Part shown: piece by piece, positions 15,025 through 23,483 of the stretch | Numbering within the stretch: position 1 is the stretch's first letter | Layout: each line of letters opens with the position of its first letter | Origin: an uncultured Faecalibacterium sp. | GTDB taxonomy: Bacteria > Bacillota > Clostridia > Oscillospirales > Ruminococcaceae | Assembly (NCBI GenBank): GCA_934513205.1 | Contig: CAKSWU010000013.1 | Span: forward strand, 1-62,846 | Direction of reading: 5' to 3' | Length of the DNA stretch: 62,846 bases | The notes under the pieces: generated by a model | What the model was told of the DNA's origin: nothing | Database searches by the model: none | The model's input: only the letters and a program-made list of their open reading frames with translations | Program-made: the position numbers and the translations under genes

Positions 15025-15579
15025 TTACGCCTTTTGGGCCTCTCCCTCCGGGAAGATGATCTTGTTCACGAAGAAGAAGATGACCATGGAGATGCCGCCG
15101 TTGAGCACGGTGGTGCCGATGTTGTAGATGAAGTCCGGCACCAGCAGGCCAGCCACCGCCACCCAGATGCAGTTGATGGAGTTGACGATGCAGGTGATGA
15201 TGCAGAACGCCAGCACATACCAGCCGATCTGCTTTGCCAGATTGCCCTTGCTGCGGAACACAAAATTGCGCTGGATGGGGAAATTGATGCACTCGCCGAT
15301 GACCATAGCGATCATGTAGGCGCAGAAGTAGGGCAGACCGCCGTGGGCGGCATCGTAGCCGAGGATGTTCCACTTGAAGGTCTCACCGAACAGGGTGATG
15401 TCGATGCCCGGCCAGCCGAAATCCACCACCGGCAGGCTGGCAAAGGCCTTGGGCAGGAATTGCAGCAGCAGATACTTGAACACGGTGATGAGGTTGGACA
15501 CGATGACGAACAGGCCGCCCTCGCGCACCCACTTGGCAGCGGCAGGGTGCTTTGCCGCAAAGTTATTCCAGAAATTCAT
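15025..15579 (-). CDS. GtrA-like membrane protein
   Basis: A 184-residue protein with four hydrophobic helices. The conserved GtrA element NFPIQRNFVF lies between helices 2 and 3 and a Lys-rich edge follows. GtrA-like proteins help move lipid-linked sugars across the membrane or alter cell-wall glycans. It lies 13 bases after the GH3 gene at 15593-18010 and is probably cotranscribed. That pairing suggests work on glycans at the envelope, but this is inference. Confidence 0.82.
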   Translation of the reverse strand: MNFWNNFAAKHPAAAKWVREGGLFVIVSNLITVFKYLLLQFLPKAFASLPVVDFGWPGIDITLFGETFKWNILGYDAAHGGLPYFCAYMIAMVIGECINFPIQRNFVFRSKGNLAKQIGWYVLAFCIITCIVNSINCIWVAVAGLLVPDFIYNIGTTVLNGGISMVIFFFVNKIIFPEGEAQKA

Positions 15580-15592
15580 AGCTTGGCTCCTC

Positions 15593-18010
15593 TCAGCTGT
15601 TTTTCAGGCGCTCTTCCATGCGGCTGTTCAGCACGATGTTCTTCACAGCCTCCAGCAGCACCCGCACAAGACCGATGACCCAGAAGCCCTTCAGCTCCAT
15701 GACGATGCCGTCCACCATGCCCATGCTGATGGCACCGTTGGTCATCTTTGCCAGCGCCCGCAGGGGCATATTGTACTGGAACAGGATGTTCAGGTCCGGC
15801 TTGCCCTTTTTGATGCTGCGGCGCAGCAGCGCACCCAGCACGGCGGCAGCCAGCCAGCCGATGGGGCTGCGGCTGTGGCCCATCTCGCCCAGCGTCATGT
15901 TGCGGTCGATGGCCACCTTGTCCTCCGGGATGGGGCGGCCCAGCAGGGCGGCAAATTCTTCATCCGGCACACTGGTCACGTTCCCGGTCATGTAGTGGGG
16001 CAGCGTCAGCCCGGTGTAGGGGTCCGGGGCACCGGTTCCGTCCACCGTGACGGCGGCGCGCAGGCGGATGTCGGCGCTGGAAGCGCCCACCAGCAGCTGA
16101 TAGCTGCCGCCCTCCACCTCCCAGCGGTCGGTGGCAACGTTCCAGTAGCGGAACGCCTTGTCGTCCAGCGGAATGGTGACGGTCTTGCTCTCTCCGGCTG
16201 CCAGCTGCACCTTGGCAAAGCCCTTCAGCTCCTTGGCGGGGCGGAACACTTTGGCGTCCGGCTTTGCCACATACAGCTGCACCACCTCGGCACCGGCGCA
16301 GCTGCCGGTGTTGGTGACGGTCAGGGTGGCGCCGGAAGCGTCTGCTTTCAGGTCACTGTAAGCAAAGGTGGTATAGCTCAGGCCGTAGCCGAAGGGGAAG
16401 CCCACCGGACGGTCGGCGGTGTCGTAGTAGCGGTAGCCCACATACAGGCCCTCGCGGTACTGCACCGTGCGGCCCGCGCCGCCGAAGTTCTCGTGTGCGG
16501 GGGTATCGGCGTAGCTGCACGCCCAAGTCTCAGCCAGCTTGCCACAGGGGTTCTGCGCGCCGGTGAGCACCTCGACCAGTGCACCGGCACCGGCCTGACC
16601 GCCCAGACAGCCGTAGACCAGCGCCTTGCAGTCCTTGACCCATGCGCTTTCCAGCGAGGAGCCCGCGCTCAGCAGCACCACCACGTTGGGGTTTTCCGCG
16701 GCGACCGCGGACAGCAGCTCCAGCTGGTTTTCTGCCAGCTTCATGTCGGCGCGGTCGATGCCCTCGCTCTCCTTGATCTCGTCCAGACCCAGAAACAGCA
16801 GCACCACATCGGCGTTCTTTGCCAGCAGCACCGCCTCAGCCTTCAGGGCCTCGTCGGGCTTGCCCTGCCGGTCAAAGCCCTTGGCGTAGCCAACGCTGTT
16901 CAGGCCGCTCTCTGCAAGGCAGTCCAGGAAGGAGTCCACCTTGATGGAGTTGACGGCGCTGGAGCCCGCACCCTGATAGCGGGGCGTCTGGGCAAAGTCG
17001 CCGATGACCGCCACCTTTTCCCCCTTTGCAAGGGGCAGCAGACTGTTTTCGTTCTTCAGCAGCACGATGCTCTGGGCAGCAGCCCGGCGCGCCAGTGCAT
17101 GGTGGGCATCGGCATCAAACTTGCCGGGTGCGGCGTCCACCGCCGCTTTGGTGGTAAACACCAGTTCCAGCAGTTCGTCCAGCCGGGCGTCCACGTCCGC
17201 TTCGGTGAGTTTTCCGGTCTGCACTGCCTTCATCAGCTCCCGGACAGAATCGCCGCCGGGGGCGGGCATTTCCAGCGTGGAGCCGTTCTTCACGCCCAAA
17301 GCGTGGTCGTTGCTGCCGCCCCAGTCGGTGACCACCGCGCCGTCAAAGCCCCAGTCCCTGCGCAGGATGTCCTGCAGCAGATGGGCGTTCTCGTTGGCGT
17401 AGGTGCCGTTGATGAGGTTGTAGGCGGACATGATGGACTTGGGCTGCGCCTCTTTGACCACCATCTCGAAGCCGGTCAGGTAGATCTCCCGCAGGGTGCG
17501 CTCGTCCACGATGGAGTCCGCGGCCATGCGGCGCAGCTCCTGACTGTTCACGGCAAAGTGCTTGGGGCAGGCGGCGATGCCGTTTTTCTGGATGCCGCGG
17601 ACGTAGGCCGCCGCCATCTTACCGGAAAGGTAGGGGTCCTCCGAGAAATACTCGAAGTTGCGGCCGCACAGGGGGCTGCGTTTGATGTTCAGGCCGGGGC
17701 CCAGCAGCACCGACACGCCCTGTGCCGCTGCCTCCTCGCCCATGGCAGCGCCCACAGCCTCACCCAGCGTGGGGTCCCAGCTGTTGGCTACCGTAGCCGA
17801 GGTGGGGAAGCAGGTGGCGGGCACGCTGGGGTTCAGTCCCAGATGGTCGGCGGCACCGGCCTGCTTGCGCACCCCGTTGGGGCCGTCCGACAGAGTGATG
17901 GAGGGGATGCCCTTGCCCGGCAGGGCACGGGTGTCGAACACCGTGCCGCCGCTCAGCAGAGCGCACTTCTCTTCCAGACCCAGCGTTTTGATGATATCTG
18001 CGTGTTTCAT
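15593..18010 (-). CDS. Glycoside hydrolase family 3 beta-glycosidase (cytoplasmic, classical order)
   Basis: An 805-residue GH3 enzyme without signal peptide. The TIM-barrel domain spans residues about 15-280. It shows SDGPNGVR, GRNFEYFSEDPYLSG, CPKHFAVNSQE and the nucleophile Asp about 229 in VVTDWGG. The alpha/beta domain (about 310-520) contains VAVIGDFA, and a fibronectin-like domain near 580-660 begins with PFGYGLSYTTF. The last 70 residues are a hydrophobic/amphipathic tail (around MGMVDGIVMELKGFWVIGLV) not usual for the family. Expected activity is beta-glucosidase or beta-xylosidase. It lies between a membrane GH3 and a GtrA-like gene. Confidence 0.92.
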   Translation of the reverse strand: MKHADIIKTLGLEEKCALLSGGTVFDTRALPGKGIPSITLSDGPNGVRKQAGAADHLGLNPSVPATCFPTSATVANSWDPTLGEAVGAAMGEEAAAQGVSVLLGPGLNIKRSPLCGRNFEYFSEDPYLSGKMAAAYVRGIQKNGIAACPKHFAVNSQELRRMAADSIVDERTLREIYLTGFEMVVKEAQPKSIMSAYNLINGTYANENAHLLQDILRRDWGFDGAVVTDWGGSNDHALGVKNGSTLEMPAPGGDSVRELMKAVQTGKLTEADVDARLDELLELVFTTKAAVDAAPGKFDADAHHALARRAAAQSIVLLKNENSLLPLAKGEKVAVIGDFAQTPRYQGAGSSAVNSIKVDSFLDCLAESGLNSVGYAKGFDRQGKPDEALKAEAVLLAKNADVVLLFLGLDEIKESEGIDRADMKLAENQLELLSAVAAENPNVVVLLSAGSSLESAWVKDCKALVYGCLGGQAGAGALVEVLTGAQNPCGKLAETWACSYADTPAHENFGGAGRTVQYREGLYVGYRYYDTADRPVGFPFGYGLSYTTFAYSDLKADASGATLTVTNTGSCAGAEVVQLYVAKPDAKVFRPAKELKGFAKVQLAAGESKTVTIPLDDKAFRYWNVATDRWEVEGGSYQLLVGASSADIRLRAAVTVDGTGAPDPYTGLTLPHYMTGNVTSVPDEEFAALLGRPIPEDKVAIDRNMTLGEMGHSRSPIGWLAAAVLGALLRRSIKKGKPDLNILFQYNMPLRALAKMTNGAISMGMVDGIVMELKGFWVIGLVRVLLEAVKNIVLNSRMEERLKNS

Positions 18011-18040
18011 GGCGTTTTTCCTCTTTGCCTTTTCAAATCC

Positions 18041-18078
18041 AGAAAAGGCCCGCTGTTTTTACGCAGCGGGCCTTTTAT
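18041..18078 (-). terminator. Intergenic terminator or attenuator between the two GH3 genes
   Basis: Stem AAAAGGCCCGCTG with its partner around GTAAAAA; on the minus strand it is followed by TTTTCT. It may limit read-through from the membrane GH3 into the cytoplasmic GH3. Confidence 0.8.
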
Positions 18079-18126
18079 CTGGTTTCAGTTCAGGTGCTGC
18101 ATCCGTTCAGAATGTCTTGCCCTAGA

Positions 18127-21075
18127 TCAGGCGTTGACTTCCTCTTCCTTGCGCTTTTTGTAGCCCTTGAGGGTCTTGACTTCCAGCGTCACGAACAGCA
18201 GAGCTACCAGAACATCGGCACCGATCAGGATGATCTGCCACTTTGCCAAACCGGGGTTCAGGTTCTCCGCTTCGTATGCGCGGCTGTTGACCACGGTGTA
18301 GAGGATGTTCTTTGCGGACTCGCGCAGTGCCTGCTTGCTGCTGTTGGTCAGCACGGTGACCTCGTTGAAGTCGTTGCCGGTGGTGCAGAGCATCAGGTCG
18401 CTGCCGTTGCGCACGCCCTGATCTGCGGTCATGTAGCCGTAGACGCCGAAGTAGTCGGTCTCCACAAAGCCCACGAAGCCCCACTCGCCGCGCAGGACGT
18501 TCTTCAGCAGCTCGGAGCAGCCGCCCGCCCAGCGGGTACCAATGTAGTTGAAGGAGGACATGACAGCGTGGCAGTCAGCATCCTTCACAGAGATCTCAAA
18601 GGGTTTGAGGTAGATCTCGCGGATGGCCTGCTCGTTGGACCAAGTGGCCAACATGGAGGTACGGTTGCCTTCCTGATCGTTCAGAGCAAAGTGCTTCATG
18701 TAAGCGTAGACGCCGTGTTCCTGAGCACCCTTGATGGCGTTGGAAGCCATCACGCCGGACAGCACGCCGTCCTCGGAGTAGTACTCGAAGTTACGGCCAG
18801 AGAATGCAGTGCGGTGGATGTTCATAGCGGGGCCGTACCAGCCGGAGGTGTCCATCTCATTGGCCATCTCGCCGATGCTGTCGCCGAAGGCGTGGGCCAG
18901 ATCCTTGCTCCAGGTCATGCCGATGAGGGTAGCAGCCGGGAAACCGACAGAACCGACGCCGGTGAAGTTGTTGTTGATGGAAGCAGGGCCGTCACAGTCG
19001 TTGGTGCGGACCTTATCGATGCTGGAAATGGAAGCGGTCTGGTAGCCGCCGAAGCCGATGATCTGCTGCAGATCGTCGATGGACATCTGATCCAGCAGGG
19101 CATCCCACTGGGGATCGTTGTAATCCACGCCGCGCAGGTCAGCCAGCTTCAGGCCATTCTTTGCATCGGTGGTGATATCGGCAGCGTTTGCGTCGTCATC
19201 CTGCTGATAGCCAGCTTCAACGTAGGTGTGTGCGTTGTCGAACGCAGCCTTGTCCGCATCGGACATCTCATAGTTTGCGGGAGCAGCGGTAGCCTCAGCG
19301 TAGTTGGCAAAGCCATCGGCACGGGACAGATAGGTGATCTCGCCTTCTGCGAAATCGAACTCGTTGGTCGCAGCCACAGCATCGCTGTCGCGCTTGTTGG
19401 ACTCGTTGTACAGGATCTCAGAGGCCACGGTGTAGGTCTGGGAATCGGCGACGTTGTGGGAGTCGTCGTTCGCGCTGATGACATAGTCGCCAGCTTCCAG
19501 CACATAGCAGCCGTTGGTCTGGTAATCATAGGAAGCCAGGTCCTCCACCGGGATGGAGAACTCGATGGTCTCGGATGCGCCGGGGGCCAGCTCAGAGGTC
19601 TTGGCGAAGTCCAGCAGGTTTGCGGAAGCCTTTTCGATGCCGCCGTTGGTGTAGGGAGGATTGCTGTAAATTTCCACAACATCCTTGCCCGCAACGGAGC
19701 CGGTGTTGGTAACGGTAACGCTGAAGTTCAGGTTGGTGCCGTCGGAGGTGATGTCGCTCATCTCCTTGGTAAAGGTGGTGTAGCTCAGGCCGTAGCCGAA
19801 GGGATAGACCACTTCTTTGTCGTAGTCGATGAGACCCTCGGCAGCAGCGGTTTCGTAGAACTTGTAGCCCACATAGATGCCTTCCACATAGTTGACGAAG
19901 GACGGGGTGGTGCCTTCCGGATCAAAGAAGCTGGAATCGGAATTCAGCTCCTCGGTGTTGGTGTACTTGAAGTCACCGAAGTTGTTCCACCACGGAGCGG
20001 CGGTCAGGTCGGAAACATAGGTATCAGCGGTACGACCGGAGGGGTTCACCTCGCCGGAGACCACCTTGCCGAAGCCCTCAAAGCCGGACTGACCGGTACC
20101 GGGGCAGAGCAGCACGCCCTTGATCTGGGGGTACTTGCTGACGAAGTCCATCTGGAAGGCGTTTGCGCCGTTGTAGACCAGAATGACGTTGTCGAAGTTT
20201 GCAGTGACCAGATCCAGCAGTTCCTCCTCGCGGTTGGACAGCTGCAGGAAGTGGTCGCCCTTGTCCCAGTCGTTGCCCTCGTTCAGGGTATCGTCGTAGG
20301 TGCCGTTGTAGTAAGCGGTGCCGCGATCAGAACCGTAAGCCTGTGCCACACGGCGGACCCAGCTGCCGTCTACCACAGAAGCCATATCGGTGGGAAGGTC
20401 GGCACCCTCACCGCCCACGCGGGTGATGACCACCATAGCGGTGTCAGAGAATGCTTTTGCGTTCTCCATCATCTCGTCGGTGTACAGATTGACATTGGGC
20501 TCCGGCAGAGTCCAGTCCTGTGCCACCATGCCCACGCTGGGACGGTCGGCCTTGTAGTCGGTGTAGAACTTGCTCAGTTCCTCGTTGGTCTGGATGCCGG
20601 CATCGTGCAGGCCGGTCAGCAGGTCGGTAACGGGGTAGGCGGTGTTCAGTGCACCGGAACCGGTGCCGCCGTAGCAGGGGTTGGTAGAGGACCAGCCAAA
20701 GACGTTCAGCTTGGAACCGGAAGCCACAGGCAAGATGTTATCCTCGTCCTTTGCCAGAACCACGCCCTCTGCGGTGATCTCATTCACCAGCTGGGTGGCC
20801 TTTGCAGAGGTTTCCTCGCTGATGGTGCCGCTGCCGGACACCAGATCCAGCATGGTGGACATGGGGCCGGTGCAGATCAGGTTGACAACGATGGTCAGTG
20901 CCAGCAGAATGGCAAGGCCAGACTGTGCACGGATCATCTTTTTCTTTGCTTTGGGCAGTTTGCGCACCGCGATCATCACAACGACCGCCAGCGCAAGCAC
21001 TACGCCAAACGCGATGAGGTACCCACGAACATTCGTAAGGACCTGCATCACGTCATCCATATTGATGGACAACAT
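18127..21075 (-). CDS. Membrane-anchored, domain-permuted GH3 glycosidase
   Basis: A 982-residue GH3 enzyme with swapped domain order. Two hydrophobic helices open it (about 14-40 and 55-75). Then come the GH3 alpha/beta domain (about 85-430) and a fibronectin-like domain starting PFGYGLSYTTF (about 450-560). The TIM-barrel follows (about 670-930), with FSGRNFEYYSEDGVLSG, YMKHFALNDQE and the nucleophile Asp about 874 in VETDYFG. One C-terminal helix and a Lys/Glu tail end it. Swapped GH3 enzymes are known from Ruminococcus and Butyrivibrio; membrane anchoring at both ends is less usual. AAGGAGGAG supports the start at 21075. Confidence 0.9.
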   Translation of the reverse strand: MLSINMDDVMQVLTNVRGYLIAFGVVLALAVVVMIAVRKLPKAKKKMIRAQSGLAILLALTIVVNLICTGPMSTMLDLVSGSGTISEETSAKATQLVNEITAEGVVLAKDEDNILPVASGSKLNVFGWSSTNPCYGGTGSGALNTAYPVTDLLTGLHDAGIQTNEELSKFYTDYKADRPSVGMVAQDWTLPEPNVNLYTDEMMENAKAFSDTAMVVITRVGGEGADLPTDMASVVDGSWVRRVAQAYGSDRGTAYYNGTYDDTLNEGNDWDKGDHFLQLSNREEELLDLVTANFDNVILVYNGANAFQMDFVSKYPQIKGVLLCPGTGQSGFEGFGKVVSGEVNPSGRTADTYVSDLTAAPWWNNFGDFKYTNTEELNSDSSFFDPEGTTPSFVNYVEGIYVGYKFYETAAAEGLIDYDKEVVYPFGYGLSYTTFTKEMSDITSDGTNLNFSVTVTNTGSVAGKDVVEIYSNPPYTNGGIEKASANLLDFAKTSELAPGASETIEFSIPVEDLASYDYQTNGCYVLEAGDYVISANDDSHNVADSQTYTVASEILYNESNKRDSDAVAATNEFDFAEGEITYLSRADGFANYAEATAAPANYEMSDADKAAFDNAHTYVEAGYQQDDDANAADITTDAKNGLKLADLRGVDYNDPQWDALLDQMSIDDLQQIIGFGGYQTASISSIDKVRTNDCDGPASINNNFTGVGSVGFPAATLIGMTWSKDLAHAFGDSIGEMANEMDTSGWYGPAMNIHRTAFSGRNFEYYSEDGVLSGVMASNAIKGAQEHGVYAYMKHFALNDQEGNRTSMLATWSNEQAIREIYLKPFEISVKDADCHAVMSSFNYIGTRWAGGCSELLKNVLRGEWGFVGFVETDYFGVYGYMTADQGVRNGSDLMLCTTGNDFNEVTVLTNSSKQALRESAKNILYTVVNSRAYEAENLNPGLAKWQIILIGADVLVALLFVTLEVKTLKGYKKRKEEEVNA

Positions 21076-21283
21076 AGTTTTCTCCTCCTTTTTCTCTTGC
21101 GTACAGATCATGGCGGGGACCTCCCCGCCAGCTTGGCTTTATGATACCAGAAATCGCCCGGGAATTTTCAGTTTGTTCACAATCTGTCGTTTTGGGTGCA
21201 CAACCTGCAAAAAGTTTCAAATTGGTTTCATTTTTTATTGTGCTTATTCACAACTTCACTGCCCCTGATTTTGTGCATATCGC

Positions 21284-21312
21284 AAAAAAGGGCGGGGATC
21301 ACTCCCCGCCCT
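21284..21312 (-). terminator. Terminator containing the histidine kinase stop codon
   Basis: Stem GGGCGGGGA/TCCCCGCCC with T-run on the minus strand. The TGA of the kinase gene (21299-21301) lies in the loop. Confidence 0.85.
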
Positions 21313-22594
21313 CGGTCTGTTGAATCCCCGCCTGCGGCAGAAGCACCCGCAGGGTGAACCAGCCGTCCTCCCAGTGCACGGTCATGCTGCCGCTGTGCTG
21401 CTGCGCAGCCGCCCGCAGGCTGCGCAGGTCGTAACCGCCGTGGGCACTGCGCAGCGGCAGACCGTCTGCACCCAGCTCCACCGGCTTTTTGCAGTAGTTC
21501 TCCACCCGGAACAGCACAAAGCCGTTCTGGGCATACACCGCCGTGCGGATCAGCCGCTTTTCCGGGTCCTGCTCGGCGGCGCAGCTTTCAATGGCGTTGT
21601 CCAGCGCGGTGCCCACCAGCGTGCAGATCTCCCGGGTGGACAGATGGTCCAGCAGATGCCCGTCTGCCACGCTGGTCATGCGGATCTGCTTTTCCTGACA
21701 TTCCATGCTCTTGGCGGTAAGCAGGATGTCCAGCACCGGGTTTCCGGTCTTGTTCTCCGCCTCATACTGCAGAATGCTGTTTTCCATCTTTGCCAGCGCC
21801 GCGTCCTGCTTGGCGCGGTCCCGCTGGGCACGGATATCAGCGATCTGGACCTTCAGTTCATGGTAGCGGCTGTTGATGAGCTCGATGCCCTCCTTGCTGC
21901 GCTTGTACTGTTCGTACTGCCGGTGCAGCACATTGTCCATGGCAGAAAGCTCCTGATGCAGCGCACTCTCCCGCAGTTGCTCGTGCTGCAGCGTCAGGAT
22001 CAGCACCCCGCAGAAATCCACCAGCGTACGGATGCAGAACACGTTCATGGTCGCCGGGCTCTCCCCCAGAAACAGAAAGTTGCTGACCACGAACACCGTG
22101 CCCGCCATGACAAATGCCGCCAGTGCAGCCTTGTTGCTGATGTCCAGATGCTTTTCGGGCAGCGGACGGCTGCGCTCCAGCCAGAACAACAGGCCGTAGA
22201 CCGCGCCGTAGACCGCCGCCAACAGCGCCAGCGCCAGCGGGTCAAAGCCGCTCCGGTGCGGGAACAGCCAGCAGTGCAGCTGCCATTCTGCGCTGGCAGC
22301 AAACTCTGCCAGCAGAAACGCCCGGGCGGTGATGTACAGTGCCTCCAGCCAGTTGACCGCCCGGCTGCCCCACAGGTACCCGTAGAGCAGCAGCACCGCG
22401 CAGAGCATGCAGGGCACCCACCACGCCAGCGGCACATAGCCGGTCTTGTGCAAAAAGATTCCCAGCACCAGTGCCCACACCACCGTGACCGCGGTCTGCC
22501 GGTGGAACCGCCGCGGCAGGCGGCGGGCGTAGAGCAGCACCGCCAACACCTCTGCCAGCGCCGTGTACAGGCGGGGGATGTTCGGCAGGATCAT
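21299..22594 (-). CDS. Agr/GHKL-type sensor histidine kinase
   Basis: A 431-residue protein. The first about 210 residues have six or seven hydrophobic segments. Residues about 215-290 form a coiled dimerisation helix in which the usual phospho-His is not obvious (YHELKVQIADIRAQ). The C-terminal GHKL ATPase part has the N-box GTALDNAIESC and a GGYDLRSL G-box. This is the AgrC/ComD-like class that senses peptides or envelope state. Its ATG overlaps the upstream response regulator stop (ATGA), a coupled pair. Confidence 0.88.
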   Translation of the reverse strand: MILPNIPRLYTALAEVLAVLLYARRLPRRFHRQTAVTVVWALVLGIFLHKTGYVPLAWWVPCMLCAVLLLYGYLWGSRAVNWLEALYITARAFLLAEFAASAEWQLHCWLFPHRSGFDPLALALLAAVYGAVYGLLFWLERSRPLPEKHLDISNKAALAAFVMAGTVFVVSNFLFLGESPATMNVFCIRTLVDFCGVLILTLQHEQLRESALHQELSAMDNVLHRQYEQYKRSKEGIELINSRYHELKVQIADIRAQRDRAKQDAALAKMENSILQYEAENKTGNPVLDILLTAKSMECQEKQIRMTSVADGHLLDHLSTREICTLVGTALDNAIESCAAEQDPEKRLIRTAVYAQNGFVLFRVENYCKKPVELGADGLPLRSAHGGYDLRSLRAAAQQHSGSMTVHWEDGWFTLRVLLPQAGIQQTEGGE

Positions 22595-23304
22595 GCCATT
22601 CCCTCCCCGCCGATGTAGTCTGTCAGGGTGGCAAGAAAGCTCTTGCGCTTGGGGCGGCTGATCTGCAGCTCATAGGGTCCCACCTGCACCGTGTTCTGCT
22701 GCACCGCCTGCACCTGCGCCAGATTTACCAGATAGCCGCTGTTGCAGCGGGCAAAGGGGCGGCCCGCCAGCTTTTCCTCCACTGCCTTGAGGGTGCCCGG
22801 TGCCGAAAAATCGCCGTCCTCGGTGTAGTAATGCACCCGGTGGCCTTCGCTTTCCAGATAATACAGCCGGGAGCTGTCCAGCCGCCGCAGGCCGCTCTCC
22901 ACCGGGACCATGAGATAGTGGCTGGCGCGGCGGGCCAGATTTTTCTCGGCCTTTTTCAGCTGCTCGGAAAATGCAAAATACGGCACCGGCTTCAGCACAT
23001 AGTCCAGTGCCCCCACCGCATAGCCCTTGATGGCATACTGCGGCATGTTGGTGATGAAGATCAGGATCACGTCCGCATCCATCTTTCGGATGCGCTCTGC
23101 CGTGGCCATGCCGTCCAGATGCTTCATCTCCACATCCAGAAAAATAATATCGTAGACGGCGCGGTACCCGTCCAGAATGTCCACTCCGTCCGCAAAGACC
23201 GTCACCTCAAATTCTGTCCCGTACTGCCGGGTATACCGCCGGACATACTCCTGCAGGTTCTCCTGCACCTTTGCGTCGTCCTCTACGATCGCGATCCGGA
23301 TCAC
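22591..23304 (-). CDS. LytTR-family response regulator
   Basis: A 237-residue regulator. The receiver domain (1-120) has the acidic pair EDD near residue 9, the phospho-Asp in YDIIFLDVEM, and the Lys in VLKPVPY. The LytTR DNA-binding domain (about 135-235) contains LYYLESEGHRVHYYT and FARCNSGYLVNLAQV. It starts with GTG after AAGGAGGG. It partners the overlapping kinase. Target promoters may include the adjacent GH3 or dipeptidase genes; this is inference from position only. Confidence 0.9.
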   Translation of the reverse strand: MIRIAIVEDDAKVQENLQEYVRRYTRQYGTEFEVTVFADGVDILDGYRAVYDIIFLDVEMKHLDGMATAERIRKMDADVILIFITNMPQYAIKGYAVGALDYVLKPVPYFAFSEQLKKAEKNLARRASHYLMVPVESGLRRLDSSRLYYLESEGHRVHYYTEDGDFSAPGTLKAVEEKLAGRPFARCNSGYLVNLAQVQAVQQNTVQVGPYELQISRPKRKSFLATLTDYIGGEGMA

Positions 23305-23411
23305 TGCGATCCCTCCTTCTCTGCCTGTACTGTCATCCTGCCGCCGCAGCTTCTCCTTTTATTATAAGCGATGTTCCCCGGGGATTGCAAGAGCCGCCTG
23401 CCGCCTGACAC

Positions 23412-23454
23412 GCAAAAAGCGCCCCGGTTTCCGTTTCCGGAAACCGGGGCGCTT
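23412..23454 (-). terminator. Family B terminator, copy B1
   Basis: Stem AAGCGCCCCGGTTTCCG with its partner around TTTC, followed on the minus strand by TTTTTG. It ends the dipeptidase gene. The sequence is closely related to terminators at 42782 and 51441. Confidence 0.88.
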
Positions 23455-23483
23455 CAAACACGTTATGGATGCAGGGTCGTGCT

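Noticed and set aside
15365..18163. Open frame of 932 codons on the plus strand opposite the GH3 gene
   Set aside because: It is an antisense shadow: high G+C leaves the opposite strand open. It has no ribosome site and no family signature, while the minus frame is a complete GH3.
18025..21144. Open frame of 1039 codons antisense to the membrane GH3
   Set aside because: Same cause. It is His/Val-rich low-information sequence, and the minus frame has intact GH3 motifs and a strong ribosome site.
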